From assembly GCF_026013525.1 (NCBI RefSeq), contig NZ_JAPDRA010000004.1, forward strand, positions 226,412 to 290,411: DNA of 64,000 bases, given 5' to 3'. Below, in pieces: positions 8,900-21,598 of the stretch; positions within the stretch are counted from its first letter, which is position 1; each line of letters opens with the position of its first letter. The notes under the pieces were generated by a model. That model saw only the letters and a list, made by a program, of their open reading frames with translations. It had not been told where the DNA came from and did not search any database. Both the position numbers and the translations under genes were made by a program. Origin of the DNA: Sphingomonas canadensis (lineage in GTDB: Bacteria; Pseudomonadota; Alphaproteobacteria; Sphingomonadales; Sphingomonadaceae).

Positions 8900-9850
8900 T
8901 CACCGCCGCCCGTCGCGCTCGGAATCATCGTAGAGCGCCGCCTGGATCCGCTGGACACGGTCGATGCCCCGGCTCGCCTCGTTACCGCGGCCGCCGATCA
9001 GCGGATCGGCGCGGCGGTAATAGGCCAGCGCCTGCTCATATTCCCCGGCCGCCTCGGCGCACAGGCCCAGATCGAACAGGATCGAGGGGTGGCCCGGCGC
9101 CGCCGCGTCGATCGCCGCCCATTCCTGGCACGCCCCGGGGCGGTTGCGCTCGGACGTCTTCATGCTCGCGCGGAAGCGCTTGGCCAGGTCCTTGGGCAAC
9201 CCCTTGGGCGTTTCGCGATAGCGGATCGAATAGCGTTCCCAGCGCGGCACGATCTCCACGCGCACCTGCGCCGCAATGGCGTTGATCATCCGCGTGATGC
9301 TCTCCTCCACGGTGGACGCCGGCCGCTCGCCCGCGCCGTGGCACCAGCTCTGCTCCTCGCGCAGCGGCTTGGAGGTGGAATAGACGATGCGCCCGTCGGT
9401 GGTGCGGGTGATGCGCAGATCGGCGTTGAGGTTGATCACGCGCCGCGTGCAATCGACCTCCTTCTCCACCTCCTTGATGCACTTCTTGTTGGCGTCGCGC
9501 TCGGCGCAGTCCTTGTCCTTGCGCTTCCAGTAATTGTCCTCGACGCCGCTGGAGACCGCGCCGGAAAGCACGCCCTCGGCATTGCCGGGGCCGCGCCGCG
9601 ATCCGCCGATCAGGTCGAAATGCACCTCGCCGCGCGCATCGGGCTGGGAAAGCGCGCGCTCGATCGCGAAGCCCAGCGCCCCGCCGTCGCGCCCGTGCAG
9701 CCGGTCGATCGACAGCGACAGCAGCATCGCCGCGTCGCGATAGGCCGCGGGGAAGCGCCCGACCATGAAGGCCTCCTCCGCCTGCGCGGGCGCGGGGAGC
9801 GCCGCCAGCATGAGCCCCGCCGTCAGCGCGATCCAAGAACGCCTTGCCAC
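8900..9850 (-). CDS. Exported protein with TPR-like C-terminus
   Basis: About 316 residues starting at a GTG, with a signal peptide (RRSWIALTAGLMLAALPAPAQA). The mature part contains two cysteine pairs in a basic region (DKDCAERDANKKCIKEVEKE then DCTRR), a tryptophan-cysteine SWCHGAG segment, and a helical C-terminus whose YEQALAYYRRADPLI resembles one TPR unit. The ATG-less start is supported by similarity of what follows to signal peptides; the longer frame upstream is antisense to the atp region. Function unknown; first gene of a two-gene unit with the dienelactone hydrolase. Confidence 0.7.
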   Translation of the reverse strand: MARRSWIALTAGLMLAALPAPAQAEEAFMVGRFPAAYRDAAMLLSLSIDRLHGRDGGALGFAIERALSQPDARGEVHFDLIGGSRRGPGNAEGVLSGAVSSGVEDNYWKRKDKDCAERDANKKCIKEVEKEVDCTRRVINLNADLRITRTTDGRIVYSTSKPLREEQSWCHGAGERPASTVEESITRMINAIAAQVRVEIVPRWERYSIRYRETPKGLPKDLAKRFRASMKTSERNRPGACQEWAAIDAAAPGHPSILFDLGLCAEAAGEYEQALAYYRRADPLIGGRGNEASRGIDRVQRIQAALYDDSERDGRR

Positions 9851-10014
9851 GATCCATCCCCCTCGTCGTTTGCGATGCGTCACGACAGTTGCAGCGGACG
9901 CGCGGACAGGCAAGCCCGGCGTGCCGCCCGGCCGCGGTTCGCCGCGCCTTGCGGCCCGGGCCGCGCGATGCCGCCGCGCGTGGCCGCGGTGCCGACTCGG
10001 GTTGCATCCCCCGT

Positions 10015-10061
10015 CCCCCGATGCTAGGCGCGCGCCAACCCATCGGGGGCGCCTCATATAT
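10015..10061. promoter_or_regulatory. Inverted repeat and -10-like element upstream of the atp operon
   Basis: CCCCCGATG (10015-10023) and CATCGGGGG (10041-10049) form a perfect 9-bp inverted repeat with a 17-nt loop. A TATATG-like -10 element follows at 10056-10061, about 60 bp before the atpH start. The placement suggests an operator or promoter-associated structure for the ATP synthase operon; no -35 match is convincing. Confidence 0.35.
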
Positions 10062-10120
10062 GGATGCCGTCCCCAGCTCGCATGGGGCCAATTCCTGCTC
10101 CCTATGAGGAAACCGAACGC

Positions 10121-12219
<2,099 letters not shown>

Positions 12220-12236
12220 CGCGAGGCAGCAACCCG

Positions 12237-12334
12237 AACCCCGTTCGCCCTGAGCTTGTCGAAGGGCGGTCCTTCTTCCCCGGCGGAAGGCAAGGACAGA
12301 ACGGGGCTTCGACAGGCTCAGCCCGAACGGGGTT
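12237..12334. repeat. REP-like inverted repeat inside the atp operon
   Basis: Arms at 12237-12264 and 12307-12334 match over 28 bp with three mismatches (ends AACCCCGTTCG and CGAACGGGGTT, cores CTGAGCTTGTCGAAG and CTTCGACAGGCTCAG). The 42-nt centre holds a smaller palindrome around CCCCGGCGG. It could fold in the atp mRNA as a very stable hairpin between atpA and atpG. It belongs to the same sequence family as the repeat at 8113-8198. Confidence 0.85.
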
Positions 12335-12346
12335 AGTGGAAACGGA

Positions 12347-13224
12347 ATGGCAAGTCTCAAGGCCCTGAAAATCCGGATCGGCTCGGTCAAGTCGACCCAG
12401 AAGATCACCAAGGCGATGAAGATGGTCGCCGCCGCGAAGCTGCGCCGCGCGCAGGAGGCAGCCGAGGCCGGCCGCCCCTATGCCCAGCGCCTGGAGGCGG
12501 TGGTGGCCAGCCTGGCGTCCAAGGTGACCGTCAGCGAATCCTCGCCGAAGCTGCTCGCCGGCACCGGCAAGGATCAGGTCCACATGCTGGTCGTCGCGAC
12601 CAGCGACAAGGGCCTGGCCGGCGCGTTCAACACCAACATCGCTCGCCTGGCCCGGCGCCACGCGCAGGAGCTGCTCGCCGCGGGCAAGACGGTGAAGATC
12701 TACACGATCGGCCGCAAGGGCCGCGCCGTGCTCAACCGCCAGTTCCGCGACAAGCTGGTCCACAGCATCGAGCCGGGCGATCTGGGCAAGCTGACCTTCG
12801 CCGATGCGCGCGGCTATGCCGGCGATCTGATCGCCCGCTACGAAGCCGGCGAGTTCGACGTGGCGACGCTGTTCTATTCGACCTTCAAGACGGTGCTGAC
12901 GCAGGAACCCACCGCGCAGCAGATCATCCCCGTCGCCATCCCCGCGCCCGCCGCGGAGACCGGCGCCGCCGCGGCCACCGAATATGAGCCCGACGAGGCG
13001 GAGATCCTGGCCGATCTGCTGCCGCGCAACGTTGCGATCCAGCTTTTCCGCGCCATGCGCGAGAATGCGGCGTCGGAACAGGGTTCGAAGATGACGGCGA
13101 TGGACAACGCCACGCGCAACGCGGGCGACCTGATCAACCGCCTCACCATCGAATACAACCGCAGCCGCCAGGCCGCGATCACCACCGAGCTGGTCGAGAT
13201 CATCTCGGGGGCCGAGGCGCTCTG

Positions 13225-13225
<1 letters not shown>
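12347..13225 (+). CDS. atpG: ATP synthase F1 subunit gamma
   Basis: 292 residues, the usual length. The N-terminal helix ([20 protein letters not shown] then [13 protein letters not shown]) and C-terminal helix ([16 protein letters not shown] and the [15 protein letters not shown] segment) form the coiled-coil rotor shaft, with a Rossmann-like domain between. It couples rotation of the c-ring to catalysis in alpha3beta3. Its stop overlaps the start of the next gene, a lipoprotein, by one base (TGATG), so a non-ATPase gene is translationally coupled to it. Confidence 0.97.
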
Positions 13226-15352
<2,127 letters not shown>

Positions 15353-15357
15353 CGACC

Positions 15358-15894
15358 GTGCTGTGCCGGATCGCCGCCGCGGCGCTTGGCCTTGCGCTGC
15401 TGCCCGCGACGGCGGCGGCGCAGTCCAACGTGCGCCCGGTGGACGAGACGGCGGCGGACCTCGCCTATGGGCTGTGCCCGCTGTTCCTGGCGGGCCAGCT
15501 CACGCTCGATGATCCCCAGGTTTCCGATCGCGGCTTTTCCGACCAGATCGAGACGATCCCGGACGAGGGCCTGGGCGATTTCCAGGCGGTGAAGGCCAAT
15601 CTGGCCGACGGCGACGTGCTGTTCGGCGGTGCCAACGGCAATCGCTGCGTGGTCACCGTGCGCAACACCACCGCCGATCGCCTGGCCGCGGTATGGGCCA
15701 CGCTGCACAAGAACATGGCCTATTCCGGCCTGCCCTATAAGCTCGATCCCAAGAGCTCGGGCGAGGAAGGCAGCGACAAGGTGGAAACCTGGCGCGCAGA
15801 CCTGGGCACCGGCCAGTTCCTCTATCTCGCGCTGGTTTCCTCCGGCGGCCGGATTCCACTGGTCAGCGCGCAACTTTTCCTTAGGGATGAATGA
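15358..15894 (+). CDS. Exported protein of unknown function inserted between atpD and atpC
   Basis: 178 residues starting at GTG 15358, chosen because GGAGG at 15343-15347 is spaced ten bases from it; a TTG at 15349 is too close. The signal peptide [20 protein letters not shown] is followed by a mature domain with two cysteines ([10 protein letters not shown] and [10 protein letters not shown]). No known family recognised. It ends two bases before the atpC ATG and starts five bases after atpD, so it is a cistron of the F1 operon. Co-transcription is strongly implied; a role in ATP synthase function is not. Confidence 0.75.
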   Translation: MLCRIAAAALGLALLPATAAAQSNVRPVDETAADLAYGLCPLFLAGQLTLDDPQVSDRGFSDQIETIPDEGLGDFQAVKANLADGDVLFGGANGNRCVVTVRNTTADRLAAVWATLHKNMAYSGLPYKLDPKSSGEEGSDKVETWRADLGTGQFLYLALVSSGGRIPLVSAQLFLRDE

Positions 15895-15895
15895 C

Positions 15896-16150
15896 ATGCC
15901 CCTGCACTTCGAACTCGTGACGCCTGAGAAGCTGGTCCGTTCGGAGGACGTCCACATGGTGGTCGTTCCCGGCACCGAGGGCGATTTCGGCGTGCTGGAA
16001 GGCCATGCCCCGGTCATGTCCACGATCCGCGACGGCAACCTTGAGATCTACAAGGCCGGAGCCTCCACGCCGGAGATCATCCGCATCGAGGGCGGCTTCG
16101 CGGAGGTCAACGACAAGGGCCTGACGGTCCTCGCCGAAAAGGCGGCCTGA
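15896..16150 (+). CDS. atpC: ATP synthase F1 subunit epsilon, short form
   Basis: 84 residues. The N-terminal beta-sandwich domain is complete ([50 protein letters not shown]) and the protein stops exactly at the domain border, so the C-terminal two-helix hairpin that inhibits ATP hydrolysis in E. coli epsilon (about 139 residues) is absent. Two ATGs (15887 and 15896) are possible; the second has AGGGA at a normal distance. Last gene of the operon, followed by a terminator. Short epsilon subunits are, to my knowledge, usual in sphingomonads. Confidence 0.93.
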   Translation: MPLHFELVTPEKLVRSEDVHMVVVPGTEGDFGVLEGHAPVMSTIRDGNLEIYKAGASTPEIIRIEGGFAEVNDKGLTVLAEKAA

Positions 16151-16203
16151 GCGCGCCGCCGCGCCCGCGCGCGCGGCCGGCGACGCTGGATTGCGGACAA
16201 TGC

Positions 16204-16236
16204 AAAGGGCGGGGCCTCGGCACCCGCCCTTTTGCT
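16204..16236 (+). terminator. Intrinsic terminator of the atp operon
   Basis: AAAGGGCGGG (16204-16213) pairs with CCCGCCCTTT (16223-16232) around a 9-nt loop and is followed by a short T-rich stretch (TTTTGCTT). Confidence 0.85.
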
Positions 16237-16349
16237 TGTCCGGCGATCGGCTTCGCCGGCTGGGGCCGGGTGCGTTCGACCTGGCCCGATGAACCCGATT
16301 CTGGCCGCGGGCGCGATACTCTGAACTCCGCGAAGGCGGCGCCCTGGGA

Positions 16350-16799
16350 TCAGTCCGCCGCGCGCAGATAGCGCCAGCGCATCGGCTTGCTCCCGTCCGC
16401 CAGCGCGATCTCGGCGTTCAGCGAATCGCCTTCGCGCCAATAGCGGATGCGCTGGGGATAATCATGGCCGGGGTTGGCGAAGGTGATCGCCCGGTCCCCG
16501 CCCGCTGCCGCGCGAAAGGCCACCGCCGCGCCGCCGCCCGGCTGCGCGGTATAGACCGGCACCGCGCCCTCCAGCGTCACGCGCAGATATTCGAAGCTCA
16601 CCGTCCGCCCGCCCTTCACGGTCTGCGAGCTGCCCAGCATCATCCCGCCCGCGGGCGCGCTCCAGCGTTCGCAGGTGATGGCGGCGGCGCCCTCCGTACA
16701 CCAGGTCCCGGCCATCCACGCCGGCATCGGCACGGCCTCCTGTGCGGGCGCGGCGCCCGCGATCATCGGGGCGGCGGCAAGGGCGATCAGGCTGCGCAT
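16350..16799 (-). CDS. Exported DUF6265-like protein
   Basis: 149 residues with a signal peptide (RSLIALAAAPMIAGAAPAQ). The mature part matches the DUF6265 pattern: WMAGTWC near the start, GGMMLGSSQTV, FEYLRV, and FANPGHDYPQRIRYWREG near the end, consistent with a small lipocalin-like barrel. Function unknown. Divergent from the AraC regulator at 16885, with which it may share a control region. Confidence 0.75.
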   Translation of the reverse strand: MRSLIALAAAPMIAGAAPAQEAVPMPAWMAGTWCTEGAAAITCERWSAPAGGMMLGSSQTVKGGRTVSFEYLRVTLEGAVPVYTAQPGGGAAVAFRAAAGGDRAITFANPGHDYPQRIRYWREGDSLNAEIALADGSKPMRWRYLRAAD

Positions 16800-16884
16800 G
16801 GGGTCTTCTCCTCCGGTCTGTCCGCGCGATACCGCCGCATCGCCCGCGCTGGCTTGAACCCATGCGACATGGCAGGCTGGCGCG

Positions 16885-17607
16885 ATGGACTATGCCGAAC
16901 TGCCGCTGCCCCGGGAACTGGACGGCCTTGTCGCCGCCGTCTGGACCGCCAGCGTGCCCGCCGACGCGCCCGAATGGACGGTGAGCGAAGTGGTGCCCGA
17001 CGGCAATCTGGAGCTGATCCGCCGCCACGCCGGCCGATCCTTCTGGATGCGCGATCAGCCGCCGCTGTTCGCCGCCGGTCTCTGCACCCGCCCGGTGGGC
17101 CTGCGGCTGGGCGCGGGCGCGCGCTTCACCGGGGTGAAGCTGTGGCCCTGGGCGTGGCAGGCGCTGGGCGGGCCTTGCCCCGCCGGCTTCGTCAACGATT
17201 GGATCGCGCTGGGCGAGGACGCGCCGGCCGCCGTGATCCTGCCGCCCGATGACGATGCGGTGATCGCGGCGCTGGTCCGCGCCTTCGCGGACATCGCCGT
17301 GCCGCCGCTGGGCCGCGCGCTGATGGCGGGGGCGGGCGTCGGCCAGGCGGCGCAGGCGGCGGGCATCCCGCTCCGCCGCCTCCAGCGCCACTTCGCCGGC
17401 CATTATGGCATGCCGCCGCGCGCCTATCTGCGGCTGCTGCGGCTGCGCGGTGCGCTGGCGGGGATGCAGGCGGACGATTCGCCGCTGGCCGATACCGCCG
17501 CGGCCCAGGGCTATGCCGATCAGGCGCATATGGCGCGCGATTTCCGTACCATCGCCGGCATCGCCCCCAGCGCCGCCCGGGCGCGGGCGCGCGGCCCCTT
17601 CGTTTGA
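16885..17607 (+). CDS. AraC-family transcriptional regulator
   Basis: 240 residues. The N-terminal half (about 1-130) matches the DUF6597 sensor type seen in this subgroup (VSEVVPDGNLELI, FAAGLCTRPVGLRLG, GARFTGVKLWPWAWQ), and the C-terminal about 100 residues carry the double helix-turn-helix of AraC proteins (IPLRRLQRHFAGHYGMPPRAY and ADTAAAQGYADQAHMARDF with FRTIAGIAPSA). Ligand and targets are unknown; the divergent DUF6265 gene is a plausible target. Confidence 0.85.
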   Translation: MDYAELPLPRELDGLVAAVWTASVPADAPEWTVSEVVPDGNLELIRRHAGRSFWMRDQPPLFAAGLCTRPVGLRLGAGARFTGVKLWPWAWQALGGPCPAGFVNDWIALGEDAPAAVILPPDDDAVIAALVRAFADIAVPPLGRALMAGAGVGQAAQAAGIPLRRLQRHFAGHYGMPPRAYLRLLRLRGALAGMQADDSPLADTAAAQGYADQAHMARDFRTIAGIAPSAARARARGPFV

Positions 17608-17704
17608 ACCCGTGCCGCTGCGGGGGACGTGGTTAGGCAATTGTCAAACCTTGCCCCCTAGGGTCCGGACCTGCGCAGGGATCCCGGGGGGTTAAGAGCT
17701 TTCG

Positions 17705-19270
17705 ATGAGTGCTTTCGGTCGACGCAGTGGACTGGGGGGAGGCTCTGGCAGCCGGCCCGCGTTCGGTGTCGCGCGGCCGATGCAGGGCGGCCCCACCGCC
17801 CGCCCGCTCGATCTGCCCCCGCCTCCGGGCGGCGAACAGTTCCCGCCGATCAACAGCGTTCCCCTGCCCGGCAGCGCCGCCGCGCCGCCCGCGCCGATGC
17901 CGATGTCCGATGGTGACGGCACCGGCCCGGCGACCGGCGAGGCGATGGCCCGGCTCAACGAGCGCCAGGCAGCATCGGGCGACGCCAGCAGTTCGCGGAT
18001 GGAAGGCTTCGAGGCCTCGGTCCACCGCATCAAGGAACAGGTCCTCCCGCGCCTTCTGGAGCGCGTCGATCCGGAGGCCGCCGCCACGCTCAGCAAGGAC
18101 GAGCTGGCCGAGGAATTCCGCCCGATCATCGGCGAGGTGCTCGCCGAGCTGAAGCTGACGCTCAACCGCCGCGAGCAGTTCGCGCTCGAAAAGGTGCTGG
18201 TCGACGAGCTGCTCGGCCTGGGGCCGCTCGAAGAGCTGCTGGCCGATCCGGCGGTCAGCGACATCATGGTCAACGGCCCCGACCAGACCTATGTCGAGCG
18301 CAAGGGCAAGCTGGAGCTGGCCAACATCCAGTTCCGCGACGAGGAGCATCTGTTCCAGATCGCCCAGCGCATCTGCAACTCGGTCGGCCGCCGCGTCGAC
18401 CAGACCACGCCGCTGGCCGACGCCCGCCTGAAGGACGGCAGCCGCGTCAACGTGATCGTGCCGCCGCTGTCGCTGCGCGGCACCGCCATCTCGATCCGTA
18501 AGTTCTCCGCCAAGCCGATCACGCTGGACATGATGGCCCAGGGCGGGTCGATGTCGCAGAAGATGGCCACCGCGCTGAAGATCGCGGGCGCCAGCCGCTT
18601 CAACGTCGTCATCTCCGGCGGCACCGGCTCGGGCAAGACGACGATGCTGAACGCGCTGTCGAAGATGATCGACCCGGGCGAGCGCGTGCTGACGATCGAG
18701 GACGCCGCCGAGCTCCGGCTTCAGCAGCCGCACTGGCTGCCGCTCGAAACGCGCCCGCCGAACCTGGAGGGCCAGGGCGAGGTCACCATCCGCGATCTCG
18801 TCAAGAACGCGCTGCGTATGCGCCCGGACCGCATCATCCTGGGCGAGATCCGCGGCAGCGAGTGTTTCGACATGCTCGCCGCCATGAACACCGGCCACGA
18901 CGGGTCGATGTGTACGCTCCACTCGAACAGCCCCCGCGAGGCGCTGGCGCGTATGGAGAACATGGTGATGATGTCCGACATCAAGGTGCCGAAGGAGGCG
19001 ATCAGCCGCCAGATCGCGGACTCGGTCGATCTCATCATCCAGGTGAAGCGCCTGCGCGACGGCAGCCGCCGTGTGACCAACGTCACCGAGGTGATCGGCA
19101 TGGAAGGCCCGGTGATCGTCACCCAGGAGCTGTTCAAGTTCGAGTATCTGGACGAGAGCGCCGACGGCAAGATCATCGGCGAATACCGTTCGATGGGCCT
19201 GCGCCCCTACACGCTCGACAAGGCCAAGCAGTTCGGCTTCGATCAGGCGCTGCTCGAAGCCTGCCTCTGA
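17705..19270 (+). CDS. cpaF: CpaF/TadA-type secretion ATPase
   Basis: 521 residues. After a disordered Gly/Pro-rich N-terminus (about 1-90) comes the helical N-terminal domain and a GspE-superfamily ATPase core: Walker A GGTGSGKTT (about residue 305), Asp boxes around LTIEDAAELRL, Walker B PDRIILGEIRG and the His box TGHDGSMCTLHSNSPREAL. It powers assembly of Flp/Tad pili from the cytoplasm. No other tad/cpa gene (rcpA, tadB, tadC, flp) is adjacent, so here it stands apart from its usual cluster. The start is the ATG with a weak AAGAGCTTTCG upstream. Confidence 0.92.
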   Translation: MSAFGRRSGLGGGSGSRPAFGVARPMQGGPTARPLDLPPPPGGEQFPPINSVPLPGSAAAPPAPMPMSDGDGTGPATGEAMARLNERQAASGDASSSRMEGFEASVHRIKEQVLPRLLERVDPEAAATLSKDELAEEFRPIIGEVLAELKLTLNRREQFALEKVLVDELLGLGPLEELLADPAVSDIMVNGPDQTYVERKGKLELANIQFRDEEHLFQIAQRICNSVGRRVDQTTPLADARLKDGSRVNVIVPPLSLRGTAISIRKFSAKPITLDMMAQGGSMSQKMATALKIAGASRFNVVISGGTGSGKTTMLNALSKMIDPGERVLTIEDAAELRLQQPHWLPLETRPPNLEGQGEVTIRDLVKNALRMRPDRIILGEIRGSECFDMLAAMNTGHDGSMCTLHSNSPREALARMENMVMMSDIKVPKEAISRQIADSVDLIIQVKRLRDGSRRVTNVTEVIGMEGPVIVTQELFKFEYLDESADGKIIGEYRSMGLRPYTLDKAKQFGFDQALLEACL

Positions 19271-19312
19271 TCCTCCGGCCGGCGGGCCGGCGCCGCCTGA
19301 ACAGCCCAGCCC

Positions 19313-19504
19313 CTACCCCGCCCCGTGCAGTGCCAGGCTGACCGCGATCAGCGCGGAGAACAGCGCGGCGAACTGGATCAGCATCCACGGCATCCAGCCG
19401 ACGGCGTTCAGGTCGGTGCGCTTGCGCCGCCGGTGCTCGGCAATTCCGCTTGCCGCCGCCACGGCCAGCAACAATCCGGCCACGCTCCACGAATAGGATT
19501 GCAT
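19313..19504 (-). CDS. Small two-helix membrane protein
   Basis: 63 residues with two predicted transmembrane segments (WSVAGLLLAVAAASGIA and MLIQFAALFSALIAVSLAL) separated by a basic loop EHRRRKRTDLN, giving a cytoplasmic loop by the positive-inside rule. Convergent with cpaF and divergent from the exported methyltransferase. No family recognised; supported by codon usage and hydrophobic pattern only. Confidence 0.55.
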   Translation of the reverse strand: MQSYSWSVAGLLLAVAAASGIAEHRRRKRTDLNAVGWMPWMLIQFAALFSALIAVSLALHGAG

Positions 19505-19555
19505 CGTCCCCGCCCGCCGATCAGTTTCGGCGGAACAGATAGGTATGGAGAGAGC

Positions 19556-20365
19556 ATGCGCCACCCCCTGATGATCGCCGCGGCCGCATTGGGCGCCTTC
19601 GTCGCGATCGCCGCCGCCCCGGCCCCCGCCGATCCCGATCTGGAAGCCGCGCTGAAGGCTCCCACCCGCAGCGCCGCCAACATGGCGCGCGACCGCTATC
19701 GCCACCCGGCGGAGACACTCGCCTTCTTCGGCGTGAAGCCCGGTCACACGATCGTGGAGATCTGGCCCGGCGGCGGCTGGTATACCGAGATCCTGGCGCC
19801 CTATACCCGCGGCAAGGGCACGCTCTATGGCACCGGCATCTGGCCCGATCAGCTCAAGGGGCTGCAGGCGAAGCAGGCTGCCGATCCCGCCGCCTATGGC
19901 CATGTGAAGCTCGCCGCCTTCCCGGTTTTCGCGGACAGCGATCCGCGCGTGCCGGCGGGCAGCGCCGACGTGGTGCTCACCTTCCGCAACGTCCACAACT
20001 GGCGGATGGGCTATCAGCGCGACGGCAAGGATTATTCGGCCGAGGCGTTCCGCCAGATGTTCGCGATGCTGAAGCCCGGCGGCATCCTGGGCGTGGTCGA
20101 TCACCGCCTGCCCGAAGACGCCAGCGAAGAGCGCGAGTTGAAGAGCGGCTATATCAAGGTATCGACCGTGAAGCGGCTGGCGGCGGAGGCGGGCTTCGTC
20201 TTCGTCGCCGCGTCCGAGGTCAACGCCAACCCGCTCGACACCGCCGACTGGAAGGACGGCGTGTGGACGCTCCCGCCCGTGCTGCGGCTGAAGGAGGTCG
20301 ATCGTGACAAGTATCTCGCGATCGGCGAGAGTGACCGGATGACGCTGAAGTTCCGCAAGCCGTGA
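19556..20365 (+). CDS. Exported class I SAM-dependent methyltransferase-like protein (COG4798 type)
   Basis: 269 residues. The first 25 residues look like a cleavable signal peptide (MRHPLMIAAAALGAFVAIAA then APAPADPD). The rest is a class I methyltransferase fold with the SAM-binding motif I VEIWPGGGWYTEIL, a motif around ADVVLTFRNVHNW, and LKPGGILGVVDHR. Proteins of this kind are annotated as predicted methyltransferases with a signal peptide; their substrate is unknown and SAM supply outside the cytoplasm is unexplained. The ATG has GGAGAGAGC upstream. It overlaps the next gene by four bases (GTGA), implying a joint role with the retropepsin/PDZ protein. Confidence 0.8.
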   Translation: MRHPLMIAAAALGAFVAIAAAPAPADPDLEAALKAPTRSAANMARDRYRHPAETLAFFGVKPGHTIVEIWPGGGWYTEILAPYTRGKGTLYGTGIWPDQLKGLQAKQAADPAAYGHVKLAAFPVFADSDPRVPAGSADVVLTFRNVHNWRMGYQRDGKDYSAEAFRQMFAMLKPGGILGVVDHRLPEDASEERELKSGYIKVSTVKRLAAEAGFVFVAASEVNANPLDTADWKDGVWTLPPVLRLKEVDRDKYLAIGESDRMTLKFRKP

Positions 20366-21573
20366 TCCTCGTTCGCCCGGCGCTCGCCGCCCTGTCCGCC
20401 GCCGCCCTGCTGGCGCTCGTGCCCGCCGGGGCCGGTGCGCGCACGCCCGGGCCGGCAACCGCCCAGGACGCGCCGGCGGACTTCGATCCGGCGCTGATCG
20501 ACCGCTGGTTCCCGCTGGCGCATCCGGATAGCTGGGCGCTGCTGGTGGAGGTGAGGATCAACGGGCGCGCGGCGCTGGCGCTGATCGACTCCGCGACGCC
20601 GACGACGATTATCGACGCGGGCTTCGTCCGCGACCAGCGGCTCCCGGTCCGCACGCTCTATGCCGCGGAAAAGGAAGGCGAGGAATCGATCGAGGGCGCC
20701 ACGCTGCGCACCCTCACCTTCGGCGCGGCGCGCATCTTTTCCGCCGACATTCCGATGACCGATCTGTCGGGCGCGATAAAGGCCGTGGGCTATCCCGTGG
20801 CGCTGGTGATCGGCACCGACATGCTGCGCAATCTGGCGCTGGAGTTCGACTTCGACGGCAAGCGCATGCGCGTCCAGCCTTCGGGCACCCCGCCACCCGA
20901 AGGAATTGAGCTGCCGCTGGCGATCGATTCGAACACGGGCATCCCGCTGGTCACGGTCGATCTGGCGGCCACGCGCATCGGCGGCATCGTGGTCGCCTCC
21001 AGCGGCGGCGAGGGGCTCACCATATCGAGCGCGATATGGCGCCAGCTCCCGCTCGACGGCGCCCGCGTCACCGATGTGCGCGTGGGCGACGGCGAGGATA
21101 TGATCCGCCCTTTCACGCGCGTGCCCGCGCTGCTCGGCCCGATCGACCTGGGGCGGCTGGAGGTGCTGGCGAACGATTCCCAGTCCGTGATCGCCAATCT
21201 GGGCGCCAACGGGGTGCTGGCCACCGGCACGCTGCGCCCGCGCTACAACCTGTTCCTCGATCCCGGCGGCGGGGTGATGGTGCTCGGCCCGCGCAGCAAG
21301 CCGGAGGAGGTCCGGCAGCCCGGCAAGATCGGCATCCAGGGCGACACCAGCGACGATGGCTTCAAGATCGTCCATGTCATGCGCAACTCGCCGGGCGAGG
21401 CCGCCGGGCTGCGCGCGGGCGATGCGGTGTGCATTGTCAACGGCGAGCGCGTCCGCGCCTCCTGGGTCGGCACGCCGAAGGACGATTGGGGCAAGGCGCC
21501 GGACGGCACCAAGGTATCGCTCGGCCTGTGCGACGGCCGCAGCGTCGTGGTCACGCTCAGCGAGTTCTACTGA
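20362..21573 (+). CDS. Exported retropepsin-like double-domain protein with C-terminal PDZ
   Basis: 403 residues, GTG start overlapping the stop of the methyltransferase. Signal peptide (LAALSAAALLALVPAGAGA), then two retropepsin-like lobes (about 55-170 and 185-300) and a PDZ domain (about 320-400: GFKIVHVMRNSPGEAAGLRAGD). Lobe one carries LIDSATPTTIID where active enzymes have D-[ST]-G-[AST]; the glycine is replaced by alanine (A78). Lobe two has VASSGGEGLTIS, lacking the aspartate. Such double retropepsin plus PDZ proteins are widespread in sphingomonads; with these changes a binding rather than proteolytic role is possible. Confidence 0.8.
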   Translation: MILVRPALAALSAAALLALVPAGAGARTPGPATAQDAPADFDPALIDRWFPLAHPDSWALLVEVRINGRAALALIDSATPTTIIDAGFVRDQRLPVRTLYAAEKEGEESIEGATLRTLTFGAARIFSADIPMTDLSGAIKAVGYPVALVIGTDMLRNLALEFDFDGKRMRVQPSGTPPPEGIELPLAIDSNTGIPLVTVDLAATRIGGIVVASSGGEGLTISSAIWRQLPLDGARVTDVRVGDGEDMIRPFTRVPALLGPIDLGRLEVLANDSQSVIANLGANGVLATGTLRPRYNLFLDPGGGVMVLGPRSKPEEVRQPGKIGIQGDTSDDGFKIVHVMRNSPGEAAGLRAGDAVCIVNGERVRASWVGTPKDDWGKAPDGTKVSLGLCDGRSVVVTLSEFY

Positions 21574-21598
21574 CCGGGGGCGCGGCGCCCCCGGTCCG

